From Prauserella marina (lineage in GTDB: Bacteria; Actinomycetota; Actinomycetes; Mycobacteriales; Pseudonocardiaceae): a stretch of DNA of 64,000 nt. Positions 24,823 through 33,653 of this stretch are shown in pieces (position 1 is the stretch's first letter; every line of letters begins with the position of its first letter). The stretch is from contig NZ_CP016353.1 in NCBI RefSeq assembly GCF_002240355.1, positions 3,522,501 to 3,586,500 on the forward strand. Reading direction: 5' to 3'. Both the position numbers and the translations under genes were made by a program. The notes beneath the pieces are model-generated. The model saw nothing but the letters and a program-made list of their open reading frames with translations, was not told the origin of the DNA and made no database searches.

Positions 24823-26109
24823 TCACGCGGTCTTGCGGTCGTGCCGTTCCCTGGGGACGAGGGTCGGGTTGACGTTGGCGAGAACCGCGTCGCGATCGAG
24901 CACGACCTTGCCGACGTCGTCCCTGCTCGGCAGCTCGAACATCAACGTGAGCAGCACTTCCTCAAGCACCGCCCTCGTGGCCCTCGCGCCTGTTCCCCTC
25001 AGCAGCGCCTGTTCGGCGACAGCGGCGATCGCCCCTTCGGTGAACTCCAGTTCGACGCCGTCGATCTCGAACAGCTTGCGGTACTGCTTGATGAGCGCGT
25101 TGCGCGGTTCGGTCAGCACCCTGACGAGCGTGTCCCTGTCCAGCTCCCGCACCGTCGACACGACGGGAAGCCGCCCGATCAGCTCGGGAATCATCCCGAA
25201 TTTGCGCAGGTCCTCGGGAGTCACGTCGCCCGGAGACCCGTCGGCGCCAACCGCGCGCAGTTCCGAGCCGAACCCGATCCCCTTGCCACCCGCCCGCTGC
25301 TCCACGATGCCGTCGAGCCCGGCGAAAGCGCCGCCGACGATGAACAGGACGTTGTGCGTGGAAACCTGGAACGTTTCCTGGTGCGGATGCTTGCGCCCGC
25401 CCTGCGGCGCCACCTGCGCGGTGGTGCCCTCCAGGATCTTGAGCAGTGCCTGCTGGACGCCCTCGCCCGAGACATCACGGGTGAGCGACGGGTTCTCGCT
25501 CTTCCTGCCGATCTTGTCGATCTCGTCGATGTAGATGATTCCGGCTTCGGCCCGTTCGAGGTCGTAGTCGGCGGCCTGGACGAGCTTGAGCAGGATGCTT
25601 TCCACATCCTCGCCGACGTAGCCGGATTCGGTCAGTGTCGTGGCGTCGACCAGCACAAATGGCACGTCGATGATCCTGGCTAGCGTCTGCGCCAGATACG
25701 TCTTGCCGCTGCCGGTCGGCCCGATCAGCAGCACGTTGGACTTGCCGAGCTCGACCGGCTCCTCCTGTGCGGCGTGCCGCCCCTGCTCGGCCGACGTGCT
25801 CAGCCGCACCCGCTTGTAGTGGTTGTAGACCGCGACGGACAGTGCGCGCTTGGCCTGCTCCTGACCGACGACGTAGTCATCGAGCAAGGTGAAGATCTCG
25901 CGTGGTGTGGGCAGGTCGGCCGTCTCGTCGAACACCCCGGCCGCCGATGGCTCGCCGAGCTCCTCGTTCAGCAACTCCGTGCACAACTCCACGCACTCGT
26001 CGCAGATGTGCACCGCGAGCGGGCCCGCGATGAGCTTTTGTACCTGTCGCTGATTCTTCCCGCAGAAGGAACAGGTCAGCGGACTGTCGCCGTCGGACAC
26101 CGATGCCAC
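24823..26109 (-). CDS. clpX: ClpX-type AAA+ unfoldase (possibly a second ClpX)
   Basis: A 428-residue AAA+ ATPase that unfolds proteins for ClpP. It has the N-terminal zinc domain (Cys13, Cys16, Cys36, Cys39), Walker A GPTGSGKT (130-137), the GYVGED pore loop, Walker B IIYIDEID, the [21 protein letters not shown] segment and the ClpP-docking IGF loop ([10 protein letters not shown]). GTG 26109 follows GAGGAG at good distance. Differences from usual actinobacterial ClpX include GSGKT for GCGKT and [12 protein letters not shown] for ARGLRAIMEEVL, and no clpP or tig gene is adjacent, so it may be an accessory paralogue. Activity is likely because all motifs are intact. Confidence 0.88.
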   Translation of the reverse strand: MASVSDGDSPLTCSFCGKNQRQVQKLIAGPLAVHICDECVELCTELLNEELGEPSAAGVFDETADLPTPREIFTLLDDYVVGQEQAKRALSVAVYNHYKRVRLSTSAEQGRHAAQEEPVELGKSNVLLIGPTGSGKTYLAQTLARIIDVPFVLVDATTLTESGYVGEDVESILLKLVQAADYDLERAEAGIIYIDEIDKIGRKSENPSLTRDVSGEGVQQALLKILEGTTAQVAPQGGRKHPHQETFQVSTHNVLFIVGGAFAGLDGIVEQRAGGKGIGFGSELRAVGADGSPGDVTPEDLRKFGMIPELIGRLPVVSTVRELDRDTLVRVLTEPRNALIKQYRKLFEIDGVELEFTEGAIAAVAEQALLRGTGARATRAVLEEVLLTLMFELPSRDDVGKVVLDRDAVLANVNPTLVPRERHDRKTA

Positions 26110-26970
26110 TCGGAAACGTCTCCTCAACGGTCGCACGGGTCGGCATTGCCGGTGGCAGTGCCGACTCACCATTCACATGTCCAGCCCAGATGGTGATGCC
26201 ATCGAGACTACTGTGGGCTCGCAACACCCACCATCACCTCGCCGCCGGTCCTGTCCGCGTACCGGTGCGGTACTTCCCCATTCAAGACGGCGTGGCAACC
26301 CGCGACCCTACGCTTTGGCGGCGGCCCAGGCCACGTCCCTTGCCCGCGACTTGTCGGCCGAGCGTGGTGCCCCGCTCGGCACCCGCGTGCAGGCCGCCGA
26401 GTTCTGCGTCCGCGACGGCGATATCCGCGCTCAGGACGGCGATATCCGCGTTCGGGGCGGTGAAATGCGCATCCAGGACGGCGAGAAGCGCATTCGGTGT
26501 CCGGGCCACCGCCACCGGGCGCTGACGACGCGGGCAACGTCGAACCAGTCCGCTGACAGGTCCTCCCGTGGGTACAGGATCTGTACGGTCGCGTGCACGA
26601 GAACCGCATTCAGGACCGCGAGAAGCGCATTCGCCGCCACGAGCCGTGGCGCGGGAAGCGGTGCCCTGGAGCCAGTGATGACCGCCCGCCGAGGGCGCGG
26701 TGCTCGGCCGGCCGACCCGGCGGCACCTCAGCCCGGCTTCTTACCCACGGTGACGGAACTCGGAGGCGCGAGCGGCCGAGGCTCGCCCCGGTTCGACGTT
26801 TCCGTTCGCGGTCCCCGCGCCCTCACCGCGGATCTCGCCGTCCTGAGTGCGGATCTCGCCGTCCTGGGTGCGGATCTCGCCGTCCTGGGTGCGGATCTCG
26901 ACGGTCTGAGTGCGGATCTCGCCGTCCTCGGCGGGGGACTCGCGCGGCGGTGGCCCGGGACCAGCGCGGG
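26110..26970. other. 861-bp intergenic region with two 21-bp repeat arrays
   Basis: No convincing gene is present. The right-hand end holds the best repeat array (26828-26944). About 26395-26490 and 26590-26640 hold a degenerate array in the opposite orientation (GATATCCGC twice, GAAATGCGC, GAGAAGCGC twice). The clpX promoter must lie in the first ~150 bp, but I cannot define it. Long forward open frames here are produced by the stop-free repeats. Confidence 0.6.
26828..26944 (-). repeat. 21-bp tandem repeat array R3 with cap, downstream of metX
   Basis: GCGGATCTC recurs at 26828, 26849, 26870, 26891 and 26912, exactly 21 bp apart, linked by GCCGTCCTG[G/A]GT-type spacers. The array ends at 26926-26944 with a cap that matches the 19-bp consensus at 17 of 19 positions. 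Read on the minus strand the cap comes first, 26 bp after the metX stop, so the array lies in the sense direction of metX. Confidence 0.85.
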
Positions 26971-28110
26971 TCAGGCAGCCAGCAAATCGGTCAGCAGTTT
27001 GGCGACCTGCTCGGTCTCCACCAGGAAGCCGTCGTGACCCGACGCCGAGGAGATCACCCGCATCTCGGCACCTCGGATCCCCTCCGCCAGCGCGCGTTGC
27101 TGCGCGAGCGGGTACAGCCGGTCGGTGTCGACGCCACCGACGAGTGTCGTCGCGGTGACCCGGCGCAACGCCTCGGCCACCCCTGCTCTGCCCGCCCCGG
27201 CGTCGAACAGGTTCATCGCCTCGGCGAGCCGCACGTAGCTGCCCGCGTCGAACCGGCGGACCAGCTTCGCCGCATGATGATCCACATAGGACTCCACGGC
27301 GAACCTCCCGCCCGAGGCGGGGTCCTCACCGGGTTGCGGCCTCCTGTCGAACCGAGCGGCCAGTTCCGGTTCGCTGCGGTAGGTCAGGTGCGCGATGCGG
27401 CGGGCGATGCCGAGTCCCCCGTGCGGCCCGTCCCCCGGTCGCGCGGAATAGTAGTCGCCGCCCCGCCAGCCGGGGTCGGAGGTGATCGCCGCGATCTGGG
27501 TCGCGGTCCAGGCGATCTGGTCGGCGCTGGACCGCGCGCTCGCCGCGAGCACCGCGAGGCGGCGCACCCGCTCCGGCTCCCTGACCGCCCATTCGAGCGC
27601 TCGCATTCCGCCCATCGAGCCGCCGACGACCAGCGCCCACTCACCAACGCCGAGGTGGTCGGCCAGTCCGGTCTCCGCCGCCACCTGGTCGCCGATGGTC
27701 AGCCCGGGAAACCTACTCCCCCATGGCAAGCCGTCGGGACCGGCCGACGAGGGACCGGTGCTGCCCTGGCAACCGCCGAGCACGTTGGGCGCGACGATGA
27801 ACCACCGCGCGGGATCGAGCGCCTTGCCGCTTCCCACGAGGCCGTCCCACCAGCCGGGGCTGGGGTGCCCCGCGCCCGCCGGTCCCGCGACATGACTGTC
27901 GCCGGTGAGCGCGTGCAGCACGAGCACGGCGTTCGAGCCGTCGGGCGCCAGCGTGCCCCACGTCTCGTAGGCGATCTGGTAGCCCGGCAGCACGCCGCCG
28001 CGTTCGAGACCGAGCGGCATGGCAGGGCGGAACCAGTTCCGCCCGCCCACCGGATCCCCTTCCCGCCAGGCTCCGCTGACCGGAAGGGGATCGCCGTGGG
28101 AGTCGGTCAC
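26971..28110 (-). CDS. metX: homoserine O-acetyltransferase
   Basis: A 379-residue alpha/beta-hydrolase-fold enzyme that activates homoserine (with acetyl-CoA) for methionine synthesis. Family motifs are LVLHALTGDSHVAG, FIVAPNVLGGCQGSTGP, the nucleophile elbow VVGGSMGGM (Ser about residue 165) and the C-terminal SSASGHDGFLVE with the catalytic His (about 363). The GTG start overlaps the metY stop by 4 bp (GTGA), giving a coupled metY-metX operon. Acetyl versus succinyl specificity cannot be proven here, but acetyl is normal for actinobacteria with MetY. Confidence 0.95.
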   Translation of the reverse strand: MTDSHGDPLPVSGAWREGDPVGGRNWFRPAMPLGLERGGVLPGYQIAYETWGTLAPDGSNAVLVLHALTGDSHVAGPAGAGHPSPGWWDGLVGSGKALDPARWFIVAPNVLGGCQGSTGPSSAGPDGLPWGSRFPGLTIGDQVAAETGLADHLGVGEWALVVGGSMGGMRALEWAVREPERVRRLAVLAASARSSADQIAWTATQIAAITSDPGWRGGDYYSARPGDGPHGGLGIARRIAHLTYRSEPELAARFDRRPQPGEDPASGGRFAVESYVDHHAAKLVRRFDAGSYVRLAEAMNLFDAGAGRAGVAEALRRVTATTLVGGVDTDRLYPLAQQRALAEGIRGAEMRVISSASGHDGFLVETEQVAKLLTDLLAA

Positions 28111-29414
28111 AGCGCGTCCTTGGCCGCCCTGAATCCCGCCTCCAGATCGGCTTTCAGGTCCTCGATGCCCTCAAGACCCACCGAGAGCCGGACGAGCCCC
28201 GGCGTGACTCCGCTCCGGGCCTGTTCGTCGGCGGTCAGCTGTGAATGCGTCGTGCTGGCCGGGTGGACGATGAGGCTGCGCACGTCGCCGATGTTGACGA
28301 GCTGGCTGAACAACGACGTGCCGTCGACGAAGGCCCTGCCCGCGTCGACCCCGCCGCGCAGTTCGAACGACACGACGGCACCGGCGCCACGGGGCAGGTA
28401 CCGGTTCGCGGCGGCGTGCCACCTGCTCGACGGCAATCCCGCGTAGTGGACCGACTCGACCTCGTCCCGAGCCTCCAGCCATTCGGCGAGCGCGGTGGCG
28501 TTGGCCACATGCCGTTCCAGGCGCAGCGACAGGGTCTCGATCCCTTGCAGCACGAGGAAACTCGTCAATGGCGCGATGGCGGCGCCGGTGTCGCGCAAGA
28601 GCTGCACGCGCAGCTTCGCCGCGTACGCGCCAGGGCCGAGTGCCTGCCAGTACTGGAGGCCGTTGTAGCTGGGATCGGGTTCGGTGAAGCCGGGAAAGCG
28701 GTCCGCGTGCGCGCCGAAGTCGAAGGTGCCGCCGTCGACGACGACACCGGCGACCGCCGTTCCGTGCCCTCCGAGGTATTTGGTCGCCGAGTGCACGACG
28801 ATGTCGGCGCCGTGGTCGATGGGGCGCAGCAAGTAGGGCGTCGGCACCGTGTTGTCGACCACGAGCGGCAGGCCGGTCTCGTGCGCGAGCGCTGCGACGG
28901 CCTCGATGTCGAGCACGTTGGCCCTCGGGTTGCCGAGTGTCTCGGCGAAGAACAACTTCGTGTTGGGCCGCGCCGCGGCTCGCCACGCGTCGAGGTCGTC
29001 GGGATCATCCACAAACGACACGTCGATGCCGAGCTTGGGCAACGTGTAGTTGAAGAGGTTGTAGGTTCCGCCGTACAGCGAAGCGCTGGAAACGAGGTGA
29101 TCGCCCGCGCCCGCGAGATTCAGGATGGCGGCGGTCACGGCGGCCTGCCCCGAGGCGAAAGCGACCGCGGCGACACCGCCCTCCAGCGCGGCGATCCGCT
29201 GTTCCAGCACGTCCTGTGTCGGGTTGTTGATGCGCGTGTAGATGTTGCCCGGCTCGGCCAGGCTGAACAGGTCCGCACCGTGCTTTGTGTCCCTGAACAC
29301 ATAGGACGTCGTCTGGTAGATGGGTGTCGCCCTGGCTCCCGTCGTGGGATCGGGTGCGGCACCCGCGTGGATCTGCTGAGTCTCGAATGACCAGCCTGCT
29401 GGTGTTTCCGTCAT
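28107..29414 (-). CDS. metY: O-acetylhomoserine sulfhydrylase (PLP)
   Basis: A 435-residue Cys/Met-metabolism PLP enzyme that makes homocysteine from O-acetylhomoserine and sulfide. Motifs: [11 protein letters not shown] near the N terminus, [34 protein letters not shown] and the PLP lysine in [13 protein letters not shown] (about residue 212). The long LRGGVDAG...[26 protein letters not shown] region is typical of MetY rather than MetB/MetC. I chose ATG 29414 (GGGGA 5 bp upstream) over GTG 29426. It diverges from metQNI. Confidence 0.95.
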   Translation of the reverse strand: MTETPAGWSFETQQIHAGAAPDPTTGARATPIYQTTSYVFRDTKHGADLFSLAEPGNIYTRINNPTQDVLEQRIAALEGGVAAVAFASGQAAVTAAILNLAGAGDHLVSSASLYGGTYNLFNYTLPKLGIDVSFVDDPDDLDAWRAAARPNTKLFFAETLGNPRANVLDIEAVAALAHETGLPLVVDNTVPTPYLLRPIDHGADIVVHSATKYLGGHGTAVAGVVVDGGTFDFGAHADRFPGFTEPDPSYNGLQYWQALGPGAYAAKLRVQLLRDTGAAIAPLTSFLVLQGIETLSLRLERHVANATALAEWLEARDEVESVHYAGLPSSRWHAAANRYLPRGAGAVVSFELRGGVDAGRAFVDGTSLFSQLVNIGDVRSLIVHPASTTHSQLTADEQARSGVTPGLVRLSVGLEGIEDLKADLEAGFRAAKDAL

Positions 29415-29724
29415 CTGGATCCCCACCTCGTTTCGGTTTCCGCGATCGACCGGATCACGGTACGTGTTCAGTTAACGGCCCTTCCGCAAGTGCTCGCATC
29501 TCGTCCCAGCCAACGGAACATGCCCGGTTTCGTGCCGACAGAAAGAAATCGTGCTGCCAGCTAGCACAACGGATCCCCTGTCGGCAAACGGCTCCACGGC
29601 GCGGCTCAATCCGTGGAACGCGGTTTGCCCCCGCGCGAATTCCCAGCAAGGTGGCTCACGAACCCGGCGTGCGCGTGTCGATCCACGCCGTGCGCAGCAC
29701 CCAGAAAGGCACTCAGGAACCATC
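29415..29724. other. divergent metY / metQNI regulatory region
   Basis: 310 bp without a gene, serving as leader for both methionine units. It contains a two-part hairpin: outer arms GGCAAAC (29583-29589) and GTTTGCC (29623-29629), inner arms TCCACGG (29593-29599) and CCGTGGA (29611-29617). A second inverted repeat is GTGCT-N7-AGCAC (29551-29567). I looked for SAM-I and SAM-IV riboswitch cores on both strands and did not recognise one, so the hairpin is reported only as a structured element. Confidence 0.5.
29583..29629 (+). ncRNA. candidate structured leader element upstream of metQNI
   Basis: Two nested perfect 7-bp stems (GGCAAAC/GTTTGCC outside, TCCACGG/CCGTGGA inside) with a small internal loop and an 11-nt apical loop. 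The position, about 95 bp before metQ and 170 bp before metY, suits a leader RNA in either direction. There is no match I recognise to a known riboswitch. Confidence 0.35.
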
Positions 29725-30678
29725 ATGGCAGAGCAGAACACGAGCGAGCAGCAGACCGCACTCCCGGAACGCCCCGGGCGGAAGAAGGGTGTGCTGATCG
29801 GTGTCGCCGTCGCCGTCGTCATCGCACTCGTCGCGGTCATCCTCCTCGTGACGACCAACAACGACGACAGCGCCGCGTCCGGCGGCAACGTCACCGTCCG
29901 CATCGGAACGACGGAGGCGAGCAGCGAGTACTGGACGGTACTCAAGGAGGTCGCGGCCGAAGAGGGCATCACCATCGAAACGGTCAACTTCGGCGACTAC
30001 ACCCAGGCCAACCCGGCGCTCTCGCAGGGGCAGATCGACCTGAATCTCTTCCAGCACCTGCTCTTTCTCGCCAACTACAACGTCGCCAGTGACGACACGC
30101 TGACGCCGATCGCGTCGACCTACATCGTCCCGCTGGCGCTGTACTCACGGAAGCACACCGCGGTCGAGGACATCCCCGACGGCGCCAGCATCGCCATTCC
30201 CAACGATCCGACCAACCAGGCGCGGGCCCTGCTGGTGCTACAAGAAGCCGGACTGCTGAAGCTGCGGGACGGCGGCAACGTGCTGTCGACACCGGCCGAG
30301 ATCGACACCTCCGCCTCGAAGGTGACGGTGACGGCGGTGGACGCCGCGCAGACCGTGGCCGCGCTGCCCTCCGTGGACGCTTCCATCGTGAACAACAACT
30401 ACGCCACCGACGGCGGTCTCGACCCTTCGAAGGCCCTGTTCTCCGACGACCCGGCCAGCGCGGCCGCCGAGCCCTACATCAACGTGATCGTCGCCAGGGC
30501 ACAGGACAAGGACAACCCCACGTACGCGAAGGTCGCCGAGTTGTACCGCCACCCCAGGGTCACCGAGAAGGTGCAGGCCGAGTCGGGCGGGACCTCGGTG
30601 CTGGTCGATCGCCCCGCCGCGGAACTGGAGCAGATCCTTTCCTCGCTGGGCGACACCGTCGGAACGGCAGGCCAGTGA
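29725..30678 (+). CDS. metQ: D-methionine-type ABC transporter substrate-binding protein, membrane-anchored
   Basis: A 317-residue NlpA/MetQ-family methionine-binding protein. VRIGTTEASSEYWTVL, DYTQANPALSQGQIDLNLFQHL and IAIPNDPTNQARALLVLQEAG are the family's ligand-binding segments. Unusually there is no lipobox cysteine: the N terminus is a charged tail plus a single helix GVLIGVAVAVVIALVAVILL (about residues 23-42), so it is probably held by a transmembrane anchor rather than a lipid. The ATG at 29725 has only a weak upstream AGGAA. Its stop overlaps metN by 4 bp. Confidence 0.9.
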   Translation: MAEQNTSEQQTALPERPGRKKGVLIGVAVAVVIALVAVILLVTTNNDDSAASGGNVTVRIGTTEASSEYWTVLKEVAAEEGITIETVNFGDYTQANPALSQGQIDLNLFQHLLFLANYNVASDDTLTPIASTYIVPLALYSRKHTAVEDIPDGASIAIPNDPTNQARALLVLQEAGLLKLRDGGNVLSTPAEIDTSASKVTVTAVDAAQTVAALPSVDASIVNNNYATDGGLDPSKALFSDDPASAAAEPYINVIVARAQDKDNPTYAKVAELYRHPRVTEKVQAESGGTSVLVDRPAAELEQILSSLGDTVGTAGQ

Positions 30679-31712
30679 GCGACGGTTCCGCGCTCATCGA
30701 GTTCCGCGACGTCCGCAAGACTTTCCGCACCGGCAACGGGAGGGACGTCGTCGCGCTGGATGGCGTCGACCTCTCCGTCGGCGAGGGCGAGGTGTTCGCC
30801 ATCATCGGCTACTCGGGGGCCGGGAAGAGCACCCTCGTCAGGTTGATCAACGCGCTTGAGCCGGTGACCTCGGGCTCCGTTTTCGTCGACGGGGTCGACC
30901 TGACCACTCTCAGTGAGCGGAAGCTCAGGCGGGTACGACTCGGTATCGGCATGGTCTTCCAGCAGTTCAACCTGCTCCGATCACGCACGGTGTTCGGCAA
31001 CGTCGCGTATCCGCTGAAGATCGCGGGCTGGGACAAAGCGGCCAGGGAGCGCAGGGTGACCGAGCTGCTGAATTTCGTCGGCATCACCGACAAGGCATGG
31101 CATTACCCCACGCAGCTCTCCGGTGGGCAGCAGCAACGGGTGGGTATCGCCAGAGCACTGGCGACGAATCCGAAGATCCTGCTCGCGGACGAGTCGACGA
31201 GCGCGCTCGACCCCGACACGACCGGTGAGGTGTTGCGCCTGCTCAAGCGGGTCAACTCGGAACTGGGCGTCACCATCGTCGTCATCACGCACGAGATGGA
31301 GGTGGTCAGGGAGATCGCCGACCGGGTCGCCGTGCTCGACGCGGGGAAGGTCGTCGAGCACGGACCGGTCGCCGAGGTGTTCACCAACCCCAAGCAGGAC
31401 ACGACGCGCCGGTTCGTCGAAACCGTGCTGCGGGACCAGCCAAGCGGGGACAACCTCGCGAGGATCAGGTCCCGGCACAGCGGGCGGCTGGTGACCACAC
31501 GTGTTGGCGACGACCGCGCCATCGGATCCGTGCTTTCGGGCGCGCTCGGCAAGCACGGCGTCCGGTTCGAGATCGTCTACGGCGGGATCAGCGAACTCGG
31601 TGGGCGGTCGGTCGGCGGGCTCACTCTCGAACTCATCGGTGAGGAGGCCGCCGTCGACGCGCTCATCGCGGAACTGAGGGAAGCCACCGAGGTCGAGGAG
31701 CTGCCGGTATGA
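30675..31712 (+). CDS. metN: methionine ABC transporter ATP-binding protein
   Basis: A 345-residue ATPase. Walker A GYSGAGKS (about residues 44-51), Q-loop MVFQQFNLL, signature LSGGQQQR (about 146-153), Walker B ILLADESTSALD. Residues about 270-345 are the NIL/ACT-like C2 domain (FEIVYGGISELGGRSVGGLTL) that senses intracellular methionine and shuts transport by trans-inhibition, which identifies MetN rather than a generic importer ATPase. GTG start overlaps metQ; stop overlaps metI. Confidence 0.95.
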   Translation: MSDGSALIEFRDVRKTFRTGNGRDVVALDGVDLSVGEGEVFAIIGYSGAGKSTLVRLINALEPVTSGSVFVDGVDLTTLSERKLRRVRLGIGMVFQQFNLLRSRTVFGNVAYPLKIAGWDKAARERRVTELLNFVGITDKAWHYPTQLSGGQQQRVGIARALATNPKILLADESTSALDPDTTGEVLRLLKRVNSELGVTIVVITHEMEVVREIADRVAVLDAGKVVEHGPVAEVFTNPKQDTTRRFVETVLRDQPSGDNLARIRSRHSGRLVTTRVGDDRAIGSVLSGALGKHGVRFEIVYGGISELGGRSVGGLTLELIGEEAAVDALIAELREATEVEELPV

Positions 31713-32371
31713 GCTTCGACTGGGACAACCTCGGCCCCGTCCTGCTGACCGCGATCGGCCAGACACTGTGGATGGTCGTGGCGACGCTGTTGATCGGCGG
31801 TTTCCTCGGCCTGGTGCTGGGCATCCTGCTCTACGCGACGCGTCGCGGCGGGATTCTGGCGAACCGGTTCGTGTTCACGGTGCTCAACGTGCTCGTGAAC
31901 ATCATCAGGCCGATTCCGTTCATCATCTTCATCACCGCGATCGGCCCGATCACGATCGGTGTCGTCGGCACCCAGCTCGGTACGACGGCGGCGACGTTCG
32001 CGCTGATCGTGGCGGCGACGTTCGGCATTTCCCGTATCGTCGAACAGAACCTGGTGACCATCGACCCCGGCGTCATCGAGGCCGCGCGCGCGATGGGGGC
32101 CTCTCCCCTGCGCATCATCGTCACGCTGCTGGTTCCCGAGGCGCTCGGACCGCTGATCCTCGGGTACACGTTCGTCTTCGTGGCCGTGGTGGACATGACC
32201 GCGGTCGCGGGCGCGGTCGGCGGCGGAGGGCTCGGCGACTTCGCGATCGCCTACGGCTACCAGCGGTTCGACTGGACGGTCACCGCGATCGCCGTCGCCA
32301 TCATCATCGTGCTGGTCCAGGCCGCGCAATTCGCGGGAAACTGGTTGGCACGCAAGGCACTTCGCCAATGA
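31709..32371 (+). CDS. metI: methionine ABC transporter permease
   Basis: A 220-residue five-helix permease, usual MetI length. The ATPase-docking loop is VIEAARAMGASPLRIIVTLLVPEA (about residues 117-140), and MTAVAGAVGGGGLGDFAIAYGYQRF is a diagnostic MetI segment. The ATG overlaps the metN stop. A very strong hairpin starts 2 bp after its stop, ending the metQNI unit. Confidence 0.95.
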   Translation: MSFDWDNLGPVLLTAIGQTLWMVVATLLIGGFLGLVLGILLYATRRGGILANRFVFTVLNVLVNIIRPIPFIIFITAIGPITIGVVGTQLGTTAATFALIVAATFGISRIVEQNLVTIDPGVIEAARAMGASPLRIIVTLLVPEALGPLILGYTFVFVAVVDMTAVAGAVGGGGLGDFAIAYGYQRFDWTVTAIAVAIIIVLVQAAQFAGNWLARKALRQ

Positions 32372-32373
32372 AG

Positions 32374-32419
32374 CCCGGCTGCTCGCCCGCCTCCTCCAGT
32401 AAGCGGGCGAGCAGCCGGG
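32374..32419 (+). terminator. terminator hairpin after metI
   Basis: A perfect 17-bp stem (CCCGGCTGCTCGCCCGC pairing with GCGGGCGAGCAGCCGGG) with a 12-nt loop begins 2 bp after the metI stop. There is no T tract, as is common for actinobacterial terminators. Confidence 0.85.
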
Positions 32420-32555
32420 TATCACCCACGATAGGTATCTCGGCAACACAAATCCCCGTCGCGGTGGTAGCTTCCGTTGAAGGACAGGGGTTTTCCGGCC
32501 CCGGTGTCTCGGATGGTGGTCGCGGGGCGAGCGGCCGCCGTCGAGGGGAGGAGTT

Positions 32556-32846
32556 GTGGCAACCCACAGTCCACACGCGCATCACGGCCAGCACCGACGG
32601 AACCGTCAGCACGGCCAGCACCGACGACACAGCCAGGTCGGCGTCGGCGACCGGGTCACCTTCGTAGCGGGGCGGCGTACGGGGTGGAGCCGCGTGTGCA
32701 GACGAGGTTCGGTGACCGCTCAGCCGGTCTTCGACAAGGACACCACCACCTGGTGGGTTCCGGTGCAGCCCGACGACACGAGAACGGCGCCCGAACCGCA
32801 CTGGGTTCCCCGCGAACAGATCGTCGACGTCGCCTCACCGTCCTGA
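32556..32846 (+). CDS. small conserved-looking hypothetical protein, His/Arg-rich N terminus
   Basis: A 96-residue protein that I do not recognise. Residues 1-28 are rich in His, Arg and Gln; the rest (VGVGDRVTFVAGRRTGWSRV ... TTWWVPVQPDD ... HWVPREQIVDV) looks like a small beta-barrel of SH3/KOW style. A strong GGGGAGGAG precedes the GTG, and the third-position GC is high, both favouring a real gene. It lies between the metI terminator and the lemA gene with no clear partner. Confidence 0.55.
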   Translation: MATHSPHAHHGQHRRNRQHGQHRRHSQVGVGDRVTFVAGRRTGWSRVCRRGSVTAQPVFDKDTTTWWVPVQPDDTRTAPEPHWVPREQIVDVASPS

Positions 32847-33033
32847 ACGAGCCGTCCGCACACACCGTGGCCGCTCGTCGCGCACGGTGCACGCGCTCCG
32901 GTGGCCCGTTTCGCCCGATTCGACCACGCGTAGAGTGGCCGTCCTGCACGGCGCTCACCGTTGAGGGAAAACCCTGCGACCAGGCAGCGGAGCCCTCTAT
33001 CCTGGGCGCACTTCGATCCAGGGGAGGCTGACA

Positions 33034-33636
33034 GTGGGTACCGGAGCCATCGTGACACTCGTCATCGTGGCTGTCGTTGTCGTAATTCTCGTCATTCTGG
33101 CGATCACGAGTTACAACGGGCTGGTCAGGTTGCGCAACGCGTACAAGAACGCGTTCGCACAGATCGACGTCCAGCTCACGCGGCGGCACGATCTGATCCC
33201 GAACCTGGTGGAGACGGCCAAGGGCTACATCCAGCACGAGCGGCAGACACTCGAAGCCGTCATCGCCGCCCGTGGTGGCGCGGTGTCGGCGCAGGACGCG
33301 GCGAGGCAGAACCCAGGCGATCCCGGCGCGATGCAGAACCTCTCCGGAGCGGAGAACATGCTCACGCAGACGCTGGGCAGGCTGTTCGCGCTGTCGGAGG
33401 CCTACCCCGACCTCAAGGCCAACCAGAACATGATGCAGCTTTCCGAAGAACTCACCTCCACGGAGAACAGGGTCGCGTTCGCCCGCCAGGGATTCAACGA
33501 CTCCGTCATGGTCTACAACAACAAGCGCGAGGTCTTCCCCAGCAACATCGTCGCGGGCATGTTCGGTTTCCGCCCCGCCGCGCTGCTGGAAGTGGATTCG
33601 CCCGAAACACGTGAGGTGCCGCGGATCTCGTTCTGA
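33034..33636 (+). CDS. LemA-family protein
   Basis: A 200-residue membrane-anchored LemA protein. One N-terminal helix (IVTLVIVAVVVVILVILAIT, about residues 6-25) is followed by the LemA core: YNGLVRLRNAYKNAFAQIDVQLTRRHDLIPNLVETAKGY and KANQNMMQLSEELTSTENRVAFARQGFNDSVMVYNNKRE. GGGGAGG precedes the GTG. LemA proteins form helical bundles of unclear function and often pair with a membrane metalloprotease, as here: the M48 gene starts 17 bp downstream. Confidence 0.93.
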   Translation: MGTGAIVTLVIVAVVVVILVILAITSYNGLVRLRNAYKNAFAQIDVQLTRRHDLIPNLVETAKGYIQHERQTLEAVIAARGGAVSAQDAARQNPGDPGAMQNLSGAENMLTQTLGRLFALSEAYPDLKANQNMMQLSEELTSTENRVAFARQGFNDSVMVYNNKREVFPSNIVAGMFGFRPAALLEVDSPETREVPRISF

Positions 33637-33653
33637 CAAGCCAACCCACAGCA

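Noticed and set aside
26828-26944. CRISPR array
   Set aside because: Units are head-to-tail with no unique spacers, the period is 21 bp, and no cas genes are present.
26177-27037. Open frame encoding a heptapeptide-repeat protein (DGEIRxQ / ADLAVLG type)
   Set aside because: The 21-bp repeat unit has no stop codon in several frames, so it makes open frames by itself. Frame relative to neighbouring stops differs between arrays, and the array after 17414 contains a TAG in the best-looking frame.
29415-29724. SAM-I or SAM-IV riboswitch
   Set aside because: I read both strands for the conserved cores and did not find them; only an unclassified nested hairpin is supported.
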